Shown here: in pieces, positions 21,576-33,818 of the stretch
Layout: the number at the start of each line of letters is the position of its first letter
Position numbering within the stretch: position 1 is the first letter of the stretch
Source of the DNA: Erigeron canadensis
Lineage: Eukaryota; Streptophyta; Magnoliopsida; Asterales; Asteraceae
Reading direction: 5' to 3'
DNA: 64,000 nt
Assembly: GCF_010389155.1 (NCBI RefSeq)
Contig: NC_057769.1
Span: 21,762,735-21,826,734 of the forward strand
The notes under the pieces: model-generated
What the model was told of the DNA's origin: nothing
The model's database searches: none
The model's input: only the letters and a program-made list of their open reading frames with translations
Position numbers and translations under genes: made by a program

Positions 21576-22474
21576 TTTTTTTCAAAGAAACAACATCGAA
21601 TAAGTGCTCATTACCAATGCACTTTCTTGCCTCTGAATGTTCTATACAAATCCTTCATCTCTTTCCTCTTCATTCATTATCTGTCAAACATTCATGATAT
21701 GTTTATGTGCAATGTGATTAAATACCATGCAATGTTTGAGGGAAAGAAAAAGGATAATTCATGAATCTAGGGTAAGTTTGTGTATTTGCACTATTTGATA
21801 AGAAACTCATTATTAATTAGAAAAACAAATAAAAATTGAAAAATGAAAAATCCATAAAAATTAGTTAGAGTTAGTTTGGTTAACTGTTTGTGTATTTTTT
21901 ATGTTATGTGTGGTATTGTGTTTAAGTCTGTTAGAGTTAGTTTGGTTAACTGTTTGTGTATTTTTATGTTATGTGTGGTATTGTGTTTAAGTCTTTTAGC
22001 CCAAAAGTTTCAAACCAAGCCCAATGATTTTTGAAACCGGGTCAAACCCAGTCAAACTACACCCGATCAATTTCCTATACAAGTTGGAGGGAATCTAATG
22101 ATTTGTTTTTCTTTCATTTTCCTTTTTCCCGTCAAACTTCCACTTGATTACTCTCTCTCACTCACAAATCATTCAAAACCATTTCAAAGTAATAATAAGA
22201 TCAAAACCAGGGTTGTGTACCATTTTTCACGTAGATCATTTCATTCAATAGAATCATCGTCTGAAAGTTTCATCTTCAAGTAAGATTTCGAACCTTTTTA
22301 GTAAATCTTATTTATTCAATTTGCTCGAAATTCTTGCAACTGGTGATGTTTCTGTGAATATCAAAAATGATTTAGAAGCATGATTAGGCTATATGTATAT
22401 GATCTTTACATATTAAAATGCTTGAAATTGTGTTTTTGAAAATTCAAAAATAACCCTCCCTGTTCCATTGTAGA
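21576..22474 (+). other. Spacer between deleted pol and ORF3 leader of B2
   Basis: No gene seen. It has an A-rich box (about 21815-21860) like those after pol in A, C and D. A tandem duplication of about 65 bp (21864-21929, 21930-21994) follows, with unit start GTTAGAGTTAGTTTGG. Then come AAGCCCA motifs (about 22000-22025) and a CT-rich stretch. By comparison with D this is where an internal promoter for ORF3 could lie; evidence here is weaker, with no clear TATA box. Confidence 0.55.
21864..21994 (+). repeat. Tandem duplication, two 65-bp units
   Basis: The two units are almost identical (one extra T in the first), so the duplication is young compared with the decay of the coding regions. 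Confidence 0.9.
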
Positions 22475-23435
22475 AGATGACCTAGAACGATCTTAATTCG
22501 TTCTAGGTTGTTTTTGTTAGTTTTTGTGTTTTGTGGTAGTAAAATGTTTTTGTAGTATATTTGTTGTTAATTAGAATCATTTTGTGGTATTTATGAATGT
22601 GTTGTAACTGCTTGGAATTAAAATGATCTAGGCAAAATCCTCCTATTTTCAGTAAGGGTTGGTTCTAAGACGATCTTGATAAGATCGTCTTGGTTCCAAA
22701 ACGACTTGGAAATGAGACGATCTTGTCAAGACCGTCTTACTTCCTCTTACATGTTTTACTTGTTAAACCCCTGAGACCAAGACCAAGACGATCTTGTCAG
22801 GATCATCTTAGGGTCTGATATGCTGTGTGGTTGTTGATTTGGTTGAAAATCAAATGAATAGGTAACTGATTTCTTTTGAAATCGGTTTTGCTCAAAACTA
22901 ATTCTTTCAAATATAAGGGGAAACTATGCTCAATTTTTCCCAGAAATTGACATAATTTCAACTTATATTTCTAAGTGTTAGAGATTTTCAAAATGAAGTG
23001 AAGTGTTTTTTTTTACACTTGTTTTCCAAAACGATCTCAACAAGATCGTCTTATCTTCCTTCACTTCAAAAGGGATTTTCAATAAAGGTTTCCAAGACGA
23101 TCTCATTAAGATCGTCCCATTTCTTTTTCATACTTAACCATTTTCCAAAGCATAAAAATGAGACGATCTCCTCAAGATCGTCCCATTTCTTCTTTCAAGA
23201 CTTAAATCTTTTTCACCTCATAAACCTTGAGACGATCTTAACTAGATCGTCCCACTGATCTTTCCATTCTTAACATTCTCTTCAAAATGTTAAGACGATC
23301 TTATTCAAAATCGTCCCATCTGTCTGTGTACTACTTGATCATTTCAGCAAAAGAGTCAGATGATCTGTTCAAATCCATTTGTTTTACGAACCTGAGTCAA
23401 TTCTCAGGACGATCTCTACAAGATCGTCCTATTTC
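22475..23435 (+). repeat. Pre-ORF3 leader hairpin array, GACGATCTT family (element B2)
   Basis: Nine or more inverted repeats of the A-leader type: for example 22666-22693 (AAGACGATCTTG / AAGATCGTCTT), 22714-22740, 22783-22810 and 23030-23052, then a run about 60-70 bp apart to 23430. Many right arms end in GATCGTCCCAT. Each lies in CT-rich, otherwise non-coding sequence. Confidence 0.8.
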
Positions 23436-23554
23436 ACATTTTACATACTTAGAAAAATTTTCAAGTTTTTTTTCATTGAAACCCTAATTTCTTTCAGAAA
23501 CCCTAATTTTTTTCTGAACCCTAATTTGTCTTGTGTGGTGTGACAAAATATTTT

Positions 23555-23860
23555 GTATAATCATATAATTGCAAAATATGTGAAATACGAGGAATTGAAC
23601 GCCTTTGTGTACTTCCTTGCTATTTTCATATAAATTGTACTTATATGATTATATCTTATTTTCAAAGTTATATATATATTTTCATATTTGAAAGTATAAG
23701 GAATTGAACGCCTTTGTGTACTTCCTTACTATGATCATCTATGAAAATATATATCTAACTATTCTATGTTTATTTTCTCATATCAAATTATTTGTATAAA
23801 GCACACTAAGTTGATCGCCTTTGTGAACCTCTTTGAATTTTATATAAATAATTTGTATGA
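23555..23860 (+). repeat. Three long hairpins with a conserved apical sequence
   Basis: Units at 23555-23653, 23666-23760 and 23779-23859. The apex holds TTGAACGCCTTTGTGTACT in the first two and a diverged version in the third. The arms are unrelated between units but self-complementary: in unit 2, 23666-23685 pairs with 23741-23760 at 19 of 20 positions; in unit 3, 23779-23798 pairs with 23841-23859. Element C has two more units. Confidence 0.85.
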
Positions 23861-23941
23861 ATCTTGTTATTTGCTTTTCAAACATTGATTTTTGTGTGTG
23901 TTAACATTTTATGTCAAAAATCAAAAAATCAAAAATTATAA

Positions 23942-26900
23942 ATGGTTCACCAAGAAGAAATCCATCAAGATGAAGAGATTGCTCTAAATGAAACAATTGA
24001 AGAAATCCTTGTTGTCGGCAACTCATCTAATATGAGAAACAACAGAGCTCTCTCAGATCCATTCAATGCTCCGGGATTTCCCATTGTCCCGTGAATTCAT
24101 CACAACCATCCTCTATCTTATGCTCTTAGTGTTGAAAGAGAGTTAGTTGAAGTATATTTGTTTCAAATGTGGAGAACCATCAGATTTGTTCAACCACAAG
24201 ATCCTTCAAGTTCGAGAACAAAACCAAAGCATAAATCTCCAGAACTTCGCCGACAAGGTTTCTTTCAGTATGAACTTACTTCTGGAGATAGAGTATATGA
24301 ATTTGAGTTCAACCTAGATGATTTCAGAAGTCGTCTGAGATTTCCAGAAGCTGATTCTAATGATCATAATAACTTTGATGAGTTTGAGTAAAATGATATC
24401 ATGTTCGCTGCTTTAATATCACTTGGGTATGAAGGTCCTCTTACCAAGACCAAAGACTTCCAATTGAAGAATCTGCCCAAGATTTGGTATTACGTTTACT
24501 CCATCGTAAGCAATTGCTTTACACCATACAACCGAGGGATGGACAACTTGACTCAACACATGCTGTACATTTTCTATGGAGTCGTATTTGATCGACATTA
24601 CGATGTTGCTCAACTTTTGTGGGACCAACTTATAATAGTTGTCAATGGTAAAGTATCCGCTCCTAAGAAGTATATACCTTTCATAAGGTTTTGTACAGTT
24701 ATTGTTCAAGGAGCAGTCAGAAAAGAGAAAAGCATCCCAAGACTTCTCAATGCAACAAAAGTACAGCTTCAACAATATAAGTATGTCAGAGATTCCGGCC
24801 TGGCAAACTACACTTATCTAATTCCATCACACTTGTTGGATTTAGTTTTTGAGAAACATGCTGATTATCAGGCTTATATAGACTGGATTAGAACAACTCT
24901 GGGACCGGAAAGCCTCCCGGTTCCTGCCCAAGTTGTGCATAGGACACCAAGTGAGGGGTCTAAGAGAAAAAGAAAAGAGCGTGAGGGTGTATCCAGTTCT
25001 ATTGAGCCAAAGAAAAGAAAATTGATGAAAAAGCAAAAGTTTGAGTTGAAGTTAAGCAAGAAAGTACATCAAAAGAAGAAGAAGGGGAGTTCGTTAAAGA
25101 AAAGAAAAGAAAAAGCTCCTATTGAACCTTCTTCACCTGCATCTTCTAAGGAGACAGTGTCAATTGTTGGGTCTCCGAAACCAATTAGATCTCCACCTCC
25201 AAAAACATCTTCTTTGAAATCTTCTTCTTCACCAAAAACACTGTCACCTCAACATTCATCAACTTCATCTTCATCACCATCAACACCAAAATCACCTCAA
25301 ATGCCTATTAATCAGTCCTCACCACTTCCTGAATTCAATTCACCAATTCCACCAACCATGGAACCATCGCAATCTCAAACTATCATCTCACAAATTCCTA
25401 CATCTTCTTCACTTCCATTAACACCAACACCAACATATTTTCAAAATCGAAGAAAATCAATTCCTGTCAACATTCGGAAAAACCTTAAGAGATCAAGAAC
25501 TGAAGATGCACATGACTCAAATGAAACTGACTCTGATGATGAAACTGCAAATAAATTTGCTGATGATGTAATGGATATTCCGGAGGGACAAGGAGGAAAT
25601 GAGGGAGGAGTTGAAAATACCCGAGAGGTTGAGAGGTCCGGGCTAGGAGAAAGGCAAAAAGAAAACGTTGGCCTCCGCTTAGTTGAAAACATTTATAAAC
25701 GCCGGGTTCGACCTAGGTTAGAAGACGAGAGCTCCCAACTCTTGCAAAGTCAAACCTCTGCACACGCCATTCGGAAGTCTCTCAACAGACTGACGTCTCA
25801 TCATTGCACGAGCAAAATCCACGTACTCATTCCATTCTCCTTCTGAGATTGTGAATGTTGAACAACAAGAGACACCTGCTCCTCTCTTGGACTTCATTTC
25901 TGCACTCTTGTCTAGAACCCAACTTAGGACACATATTGCACCTTTTGTGATCCCATACGCACATCTAGGTGATGTTGCCAGAACAAACATAGAGAGATTG
26001 GCTATTGTGCCCTCTCGAGGATTGTTTGGAAGTCCTTCCATTGCTAACATCACGCCAGCTTTGAACGAAGGCACCTTAGTGGCTAGATCAGTTGTGCGAC
26101 AGTCTGAGTTCCTTTGAGCTAAATCTGTTGTGTCAGCTCTTCATGCCTTAGGCATAACGGCAAGTCTAAGTGACTCCGGAGTTATTCATCTTCATTTCCC
26201 AAAGGATTCTGGTTGTGAAGCCGAATCATCAACTGTTGATCATACTTTTGAACCAACAGGAAATCCTGAGACAGTAATGATGTCTTCAGGTCACTCGGTA
26301 GACTCACTTGAGGCTACTGAAGTGCCAGATTCTGTTTTTCCTCTTCCTGTTGACGCTCAAAGGTTGATATCTCAGTTTGTTGAAGGTATTGAGGAGGGTC
26401 AAAGAAGTGAACTCCTCGTGGCTAGAAATGTTATAACTGGAAAGCTCCCAGCCACCAAATCAAGATCTTTACCGAGATTGCGTACTGGAGGTGCTCTTGT
26501 AATTCGTACTCCAGTAGCATCTACATTTCCATCAACAACAACAACAACACCGATAATTCCATCAATTCCACCAACAACAACATCCACACCTACTCAATCA
26601 TTCCCTGATCCCAGTTCACCACATCATTCTTCTTCAAGTTCTTCCTCTTCTGAATCATCTGTATCCACTGAATACTTAAGTGATTGTTCACCAAACCGTC
26701 TTGCCACCAGTGGTCTCCCAACCGATACTTTGATTGTTTCTCTCTTGAATAGGTTGAGGTCTGAAGAACCAAATCTTTCCACTCATAAAAGAACAATCTT
26801 TCATTCACTTCAAGCTTATCTATCACATCAAGAAATTGAAAGAACAAAGCAAGCTGAAGTTGAAGCTTTACATAAACGGGTTCGTGAGCTTGATCAACAA

Positions 26901-28640
26901 TGCAGATTGGCCGATATCTCCAGGAGTCGAAATGATCAAGATCCTGATGATCAACCCGAGGGGGAGAATATTAGAGATATCGGAGAGGGTAATGAAACTC
27001 ATGAACAAACTGGTCAAGAACAAAATATTCAAGATGTGATGCAAGAGCAATCTATTCAAGATCAAACAAATCAAGAACAAGCTCAAGCTCAAGCTTCTAC
27101 AACTCCCACAACTCATGTTGATGAATCTGACTCAGATGAACTACCAATTGATGATCTACCACTTCCACCAATCGTTCAAGATATTTCTCAGTATTACTCT
27201 ACCACTTCTGATGAATCAAGTGATCATGATCCTTTTCAAGCTGAAGAAAGTAAGTCTGAATCATCTGATTCAAGTAATCCTGATGATGCTCCAGTTCAAT
27301 CTCAATCTCAACAAGAAATATATGGTAAAGACATCTTTGAAGAGATTGTCTATCACTTGAGAAATCCAAAAAAGCTTGAAACCCCGAATGAGTTTGCACA
27401 TGGTGTTTTACATCCAAGAATCCCAAGCAGAACAATATGGCAAATAAATGAAGGATACTTTGTGGAAAATTATGAGCAGATTCTGGATTTAAGTTCAAGA
27501 CCTGATGAGATTGTGTGCAGAGCCAGATATCTTGAAGAAAGAGCTTTTCAGATATTCTGCAATTCTGATGAAAGATTGAATATGACCTTGAACCGGTTGA
27601 GAGCATTCTTTCTGTTTCATCGCAATGATCAAAGAGACAGATACATGGAGTTAATGAATGCTGTAAATGTGGTGAGACATAAATGGTGGTTTAAGCAATT
27701 TGATCTACCAATCATTGAAGTAAGACGGATGTTTGTTCCTGAGATAGCTCCTGGTATGAGGCTTGTTCGCTTTGAAGTTCGCAGAGTTGATGGCTGTATA
27801 AATATGCTTCAAGAATAGTCATTTCAACACCTGAAGATCTCAGACATTCTATTCCTCTACAAGCAATATGCCTATCTGATAATCAAGAATCCTGATCAAC
27901 TCATAGCATATGAAGCATTGAGGAGTCATTTACAAGCTGTGATCAGATTCTACGAGTTTAATGACTTTCAAATTGGTTTGGAGAGAAGGACTAGAAGAAT
28001 CAATCTCACAAGACCAAATCAAAGGGCTGGAGGTTATGAGCTCGATTCGTATTAGATTGGTGATCCTATTGAAGAGTTGGATGGATTCGTCTTCATCAAT
28101 CGTTTAAAGAGAAGAATTTTCATTCGTGCTTCAGATCTTCCTAAGTACTCAGATGGTACTTTGAATTATTGCTTGTGTATTCTGAATGTATTGGATGAAG
28201 CAGCTGATGATGATGAAGATGTAAACATCAAGTTGCAGAGGAAGAACCATATCAAACGTATCCAAGATGTTATAGAGATACGTCAGAGAGTAAGAGATCT
28301 CATTGTTGAAAGAACTCCAAAGGCTCAAGAAGGTGTTATACATACTGAGACTGGAACATGGGTTCTTTGGAATCCAAGTCATAAGCATGGTCCACACAAT
28401 ATTCCTCCAGTCAACTTCCAGGATAATATCAGATTGCCAGATGATCGTCCTGAGGGAGATAATTGGCACTTTATCCCAAAGAAGTATTGGAAAGACACTT
28501 GGAGTTCTTACAAGAAAAGAGCTTTCTGGGGATCTAAGATTGACAAGCCATCAACTTCAATTGTTGCACAAAGTTATCAAAAGAGAAAGAACAAGAAAAG
28601 AAGAGCAAGCAAGAGGAGAAGACAACAAAGGAAGAGATGA
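23942..28640 (+). pseudogene. ORF3 (envelope-like) protein of element B2
   Basis: A frame from ATG 23942 encodes about 1,560 codons if breaks are ignored. Stops: TGA 24092, TAA 24389, TGA 26115, TAG 27816, TAG 28053. One frameshift lies near 25846. Blocks in order: acidic N-terminus; conserved FNLDDFRSRLRF and ISLGYEGPLTKTK; KYIPFIRFC; a basic, Ser/Pro-rich middle (about 24950-25450); a block ending about 26350; a low-complexity acidic region; then NEGYFVENYEQ, RARYLEERAFQIFC and a C-terminus with DDRPEGDNWHFIP and a very basic tail. It is homologous along its length to B1 ORF3. Lineage knowledge: SIRE elements carry an envelope-like ORF here. Seen: no clear signal peptide or membrane span. 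Function unknown. Confidence 0.75.
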
Positions 28641-28670
28641 TGATGGATGAACAAGATAACAACCAAGCAC

Positions 28671-28682
28671 TAAGGGAGAGAA
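28671..28682 (+). promoter_or_regulatory. Polypurine tract of element B2
   Basis: TAAGGGAGAGAA directly before the 3' LTR, and 30 bases after the ORF3 stop. Confidence 0.85.
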
Positions 28683-28980
28683 TGTTAGAGATTCAAAATA
28701 GTGCTTAGTTGTAATTTAGTTTATGAACATTTGTGTAACATTTATAAGGTTGAGGGGGAGCTTTTGTAAGTTTTCCATGTAATATATAAACCCCTCAATC
28801 CTTATTACTTGTAACTTTGAAGAAACACTTAACAACATTTCCCTGATTGAATCAAATCACCTTCTCTCACACAGATATCTTTCTCTCTCAATAACACACA
28901 CAAACACACACTAATCACCATTGGTGAACACCTAACTTCCGCACCGTAACACGAACATTTCTACATTTATCACATTATCA
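28683..28980 (+). repeat. 3' LTR of element B2 (298 bp)
   Basis: It starts TGTTAGAGATTC and ends ACATTATCA. Contains a TATA candidate (AATATATAAACCCC, about 28781-28794) and ACAC-rich sequence, and is related to the A, B1 and C LTRs. GATAA follows. Confidence 0.9.
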
Positions 28981-29613
28981 GATAATAATTCCCTCTGGTG
29001 ACCATAGTGCACGCTTCCATGTCACTGGATCGCGGCTGACAATGTTAAGCATCATGTTCTGTTCATCCTAATTATTATGGTTCTAGATCGACTAGTGTTT
29101 TCCATCCTAAACATATTAGTCCTAATGTATGATCAAAGACAACCATCAGAATTAAACTAATTTATTCGGATATAGAATCGATAATAATATGAAGAACTAG
29201 TAAAATATGGATCTACGATAAACAGTATAACACACTCCAACATATCTAACAAATAAAGTAAAATAAATAAATGTCTACATGATTACATCGATCCAAACAA
29301 GTATTTAACCTATTAGCTTACCATTATTAAAGGAATAACAAACTCACTAATACCATTATTAAAGGAATAACGAACTCTGAAAAGATGAAAGACATTGTGT
29401 ACCAACTGAAAATAAATAAAAAGAGAGATCTAGGTAGAAGATGAAGATCATAAAGGTGTTAGAAGCTCCATCGGGTCTCTCTTAAAGCTTTAAGGACTGC
29501 TTCGACTTAAGTTGGTGTTTGAGTGGGTTGCTGATCTGGGCAGCCCAACGGCGCTGGGAGTGGGCCCAGCGGCATTGGGCGCTGCTGATGTTAGGCCACC
29601 TGCGCTGGCTAGG
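28981..29613 (-). repeat. Tat-like LTR copy 2, part 1
   Basis: Parallels copy 1 from about 3030 to 3735 and the solo LTR at 41280-42000. Its left part is missing beyond element B2. Joined to 31215-31472 once the 1.6-kb insertion is removed. Orientation minus. Confidence 0.8.
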
Positions 29614-31214
29614 TGATGTGACCAATTTATATAGATCCCCCACATCATTATTGGCCTTTTTCGTATGAGTTTTGAGTCAATTTTGTATGCATTTGGCGCG
29701 TTTATGTTGTTTGTTAGTGCTTTCAGGTTGCGCGTCCATTTGGTACATTTTTTGACAATTTTAGGCCAAGACTTTGATCCGAGTGTTCGAGAGCTGTTAA
29801 TAATGTAGGATCGAAGGTTTAAGCAATTATCCGTAGCGCCGCAGCGGGAAGGATTGTGCCCCACTGCGCCGTAGTCACATAGTGGTATGGCAAGAATTTC
29901 AGAGATAATCCACTGCGCCGCAATGGGAGAACACACACCCCACTGCGCCGCAGTCACCAGAAGAACAAAACCAAAAGCTGTGATTTTTCATTACGACGCA
30001 GTGAAGGGTGCACAAGCCCACTGCGCCGCATTCAAAGGACGGGCAAAGAAAGAAGCTCACTGCGCTGCAGTGAGGGTGTGCATGGCTCACTGCACCGCAG
30101 TGAGGGCACAGGGACTGAGGCTTTCCAGCTTCTTTTTGCATCGGATATTTGGACGGTATAAAGAGACAACAATAAACCATTTTTCAGGCATGAAGCTTTC
30201 TTTCTAGGAGCTATTCTACACGAATTCTTTCAGGATCATCTCAGATTTCATCATTCGAGTCATTGAAGATTCAAGAACACCCATCTATATCGTATCTAAT
30301 TTTCTGTCTTGCAAATTTTATTCAAAAATCACCGGTACAATATGTTCTATTTCTATTTCGTTATTTATTTTCAATTTAGCATGAGTGGCTAGACTTGTAA
30401 TCATCCACTTTGATGAAACTTGACAAATGATATGATTGCAATATTTTAATTCAAGAGTTGATTCAATTATCGTTGTGTCGTGATCTTTATCAATTAATTC
30501 CTTGTGATTTATTCTTTTGATGTTAATGGTTTATGTGTTCATCGTTAGTGGTACTAGGTGAATATGTTTATATTTTCAATTCGATTGTCTATGGTCGGTT
30601 GTCACCGGTTCATGGTATGACGGTGAATGTCAAATCTTTAATAGGAATTCATCGGTAAAAGTGTTTAGAAACAGTTGGTGGTACTACGTTTTCATTCACA
30701 TATGCATAATTGGTAATTGGATAATCAAGCAAACTAATTGTTGGGGAAATTTTTTAGGCATTGGTGGTACCGGCTTGCGTAATTAAACTAGCAATTTAGG
30801 CGTTTGAGTGATTTGCGAGCGGTTGGTGGTACCACGCGAGCATTTAATCCTTTCACGATTATCTTGTCAACTCTAAAGAATTTGTTCTTAAACATGTGCA
30901 ATCATAGCTGAAGTCAAGTGGATTCGAAGTGGATGATCCTTATTTATATTATCTGAAATTTCTTTACTTTTAATCGTCTTGTCTTCTAAATTTCTTTAAC
31001 TTCAAATTGTCAATGTTGAATAGCAATTCGGCTACGGTTCCACCTTTTTTTTTAAAAACTACTTTAGCAAACAATTACTTCAAAATCAATCCATGCGAAC
31101 GACCTCAGACTTACCTTTTAGCTATACTACATACGAACTACGAACGGGTCAGTGTGTAGCAGTCAGATTTATGGTATTTCGGGTTTTTAATTTTAAACTC
31201 GATTTCACACATCA
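29614..31214 (+). mobile_element. Solo LTR, 1,601 bp, with TSD CTAGG
   Basis: It begins TGATGTG and ends CACATCA (7-bp inverted ends). CTAGG is duplicated at 29609-29613 and 31215-31219. No internal region or second LTR is present, so it is a solo LTR left by recombination, probably Ty3/gypsy by length and 5-bp TSD. A TATA candidate (GGTATAAAG, about 30155) gives plus orientation. Upstream of it are eight GC-rich palindromes (29830-30110). The open frames seen over the palindromes on both strands are by-products of their symmetry. Confidence 0.85.
29830..30110. repeat. Array of GC-rich palindromes, CACTGCGCCGCAGTG type
   Basis: About eight units spaced roughly 25-45 bp, each a variant of CCCACTGCGCCGCAGTGGG, in otherwise AT-richer DNA, ending about 50 bp before the TATA candidate. 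A second array of the same motif lies at 45375-45541 in another LTR family. Confidence 0.9.
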
Positions 31215-31472
31215 CTAGGTGCCAGCGGCACTGGCAGCTTCGGATGCTCTTCGATTTGCTTCGTTCAACTCCCGAATCACCTCCTTGTTTATTGTAACTT
31301 CATAGGCCTTCATATTGAGTCACTTGATGCCATTTACTCACACTCGCATCTTCTGTGAACCTGCGTAAATATCAAATCCATTAAGTACCAATAGTTTCGG
31401 AATATTAACTCATTTTAGACATTGAAATAAGGCATTTTGATAGGGTTTTTATCACAAAATGAACGTTAATCA
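31215..31472 (-). repeat. Tat-like LTR copy 2, part 2 (outer end)
   Basis: Contains the conserved CCTTCATATTGAGTCACTT segment and ends in a decayed CGTTAATCA instead of CGCTCATCA. If copies 1 and 2 belong to one element, this is its 5' LTR edge. Confidence 0.75.
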
Positions 31473-31654
31473 TTGTGTCAAGTGGTGTAGGTATTTTATA
31501 TAAAGAGATTTGATTTAAAAGAGTAGTGGATATCTTTTAGATGATAATGGAATGAATGTGTATGTTAATGTATTAAGGGTAAAATGGTAATTTTGTATGT
31601 CTAAAAAATCTTAACTTTTCAACATGGGGTATAATTTTTATATAGTAGTATAGA
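31473..31654 (-). mobile_element. Helitron 5' end remnant, reversed
   Basis: The minus strand begins TCTATACTACTATATAAAAA at 31654, a typical plant Helitron 5' start (TC then an AT-rich run), and then follows AT-rich sequence until the Tat-like LTR cuts it at 31472. No coding capacity. Assigned by end sequence only. Confidence 0.4.
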
Positions 31655-33802
31655 TAAATTTAGAGTTTTGCTATCGAAACCTTAAAGGTTTTCGTTATAG
31701 TACGTTAAATAAATATACACTTACCATAAAATTCAAGGAGTCGACTTTTGATATGAAAAAGTGCAATGCTTTTATGCACGTTAAATGAAGCCCTAACATT
31801 TTTCATAAATTCATTGCTTAAAAATCAGTCCAATATTTGATGTTACTTTTAGAAAAATTTAAATATATATCTAATTGTTTTTTGAAAAAAAGCAAATTTG
31901 TTTTAGATAAAAAGTTTATTTCTAAGTAGTTTTAGATAAAAGTGGGACAAATTAGAAAAGGTAACATAATAGCACAACTTTTTTGTTTTTTAGTTACAAA
32001 AACATACAAAATGTATAATACCTTATAAAACAAACCCAACTCCTCTCCTTATTTAATTAAGATTTCAAAATACCTGAATTATCGTCACATATTCAACATT
32101 GTTTTCATTCATCCATTGAATGTACCCAAAATACCCCTAACAATTTCAACCTTCACAAATCTACGGTCAAACCCTAATATAATTATCTATCTACATATAT
32201 ATTTTACTATACAACATATCTCATTTTGTTGAATTTTAAGTTTCAATATTCTAGAATTTATCAAAACCACATTAAATCAATAACTTAAGCTAATTTTCGC
32301 CGCCACCATCACCACCAATCGCCGCCGCCAACACCGTGGCCACCGCCACAGTCAACGGTACCGTCACACGCCAACATTCGTTTTTGCCACCGTCGTTGTT
32401 ATTACATCGCCATCGCCACTATCACCTCCACCACCACCGCACGCCAACACCACCGGTTACCGTCATCGCCGCTGCATTATACATGTACCCTTCTAATATT
32501 CTGAAAAAATAATGAACATGCGTTCAAAAATGAGAAAACAATTTGAAAATTATATTGTTCTTATCATAACAAATTTTTAGACATTATGTTTCTTTTTTTA
32601 GTATATATATATATAATTGTTAAAAGAGTAGTTATTCAAGCCTTTTAAAGCCATCTTTAAAGTCAAACTTATGCTAAAAAGTTACCACGTATGATTTTAT
32701 CTACATGACATCTCTATATGTTTTTAACAATATTTATCTATTAAATAAATATCAAATAAAAAAACCAATGTATATTAAATAAAAAAGAAACCAACGTATA
32801 CAAAGACATCAAAATATTGCATCCAATTATTTATCATTAAATCCCATATCCCGTATAAAAATAATAATATTAGATTCAAATTTTGTACGCAAAGATAGTT
32901 ACATATATTATAAATCTTGGAGTGTATATATTTATTTATCTTTTTGGTTTAGCAATTTCCTTCAATATCTTTTCTGTCCATTATGAGAAAATCCGTCCAA
33001 CACAATAAGTTTTAATTCTAATCCATCCAAAACATGTGAGTTCTTTCCATCCTTTCAATTCAATGACTTAGTTTTACAAAAATATATATAAAAATAAAAA
33101 GTTAAGTTTGTAAGTTTTATTAATGAATCTGAAAAAGATTTATCATTTTATGGGTTTTAACTTTTTAGTTTTAATCGATTCATAATGTGTATGTTTGTGT
33201 TTTGAACTCTTTGATAATGAAAATGGCTCTTTATTAGGAAAACTAAGTTATTATCATCATGTGAATTGGTTTCTAACTCTTATACATATATCTTTATTTA
33301 TGATCAAATTTGAGCTTTTTATTGATGTTCGGTTCATTGTTGTTACGGGTTATAAATGTCCTTTTCTTTCACGGGTTAGTAATTATTTTAATAAGATATG
33401 CGTTGTGTTAAAAGACACTGTTTATAAAACACGCTGCTCGTAGCAAATATGCAGCCACAAGAGACCGTCCATCTCGCTCAAACTAATTCTCATAATGCAT
33501 GTAGGAAAGCAACACCATTAGGTTTTTTAAATATGTTCAATTAAGTTTATAATCTTTTGTCAGACAATATCATGTAAAATTTTATCTAATGTGGCATTTT
33601 CATACTTTTCCTAGATTATATTTATTTTATTTATATATAAAAAAATCTAACAACAAATTTTAAAAAATTATTTAATTCGACGAATCTATTTTGTCTATAC
33701 AAATTTTAAAAGTACGTCAAAATGTAACTATGGCTAAAAAGTTATAGTGTGTACGAATTCAAGTCGACCTTTAATGTATACATGAACTTTGTAAAAATGT
33801 TT
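31655..33802. other. AT-rich intergenic sequence
   Basis: No gene or complete element recognised. Between about 32300 and 32480 is a GCC/CCA-rich low-complexity patch reading as short runs of proline, histidine and threonine codons. The rest is AT-rich with decayed inverted sequences. Confidence 0.5.
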
Positions 33803-33818
33803 AAATCATGTAACTTTT

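Larger units (their letters stand above)
20842..28980 (+). mobile_element. SIRE-like element B2, 5'-truncated, pol deleted
   Basis: Order: gag tail, a trace of protease, spacer, leader with hairpins, ORF3, polypurine tract, 3' LTR. Pol is absent apart from a few codons (CFSTHD-like remains of the DSGCSQHMTG region at 21534-21575). The 5' LTR and the first half of gag are missing beyond the junction at 20840. The 5 bases after the LTR are GATAA, the presumed target duplication in the Tat-like LTR. Its Gag and hairpins relate it to A; its ORF3 relates it to B1. Confidence 0.8.

Noticed and set aside
23998..24400. Host protein-coding gene at the start of B2 ORF3
   Set aside because: The same protein occurs reversed in B1 and both end at a polypurine tract and LTR, so it belongs to the retroelement.
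29830..30110. CRISPR-like array (regular palindromic repeats)
   Set aside because: The sequence is plant nuclear DNA, repeats vary, spacers are not unique same-length inserts, and there is no cas gene.
29887..30207. Overlapping open frames on both strands across 29887-30207
   Set aside because: They read through symmetric GC-rich palindromes, which keep frames open on both strands; repeats such as HCAAV are a by-product, with no gene context.
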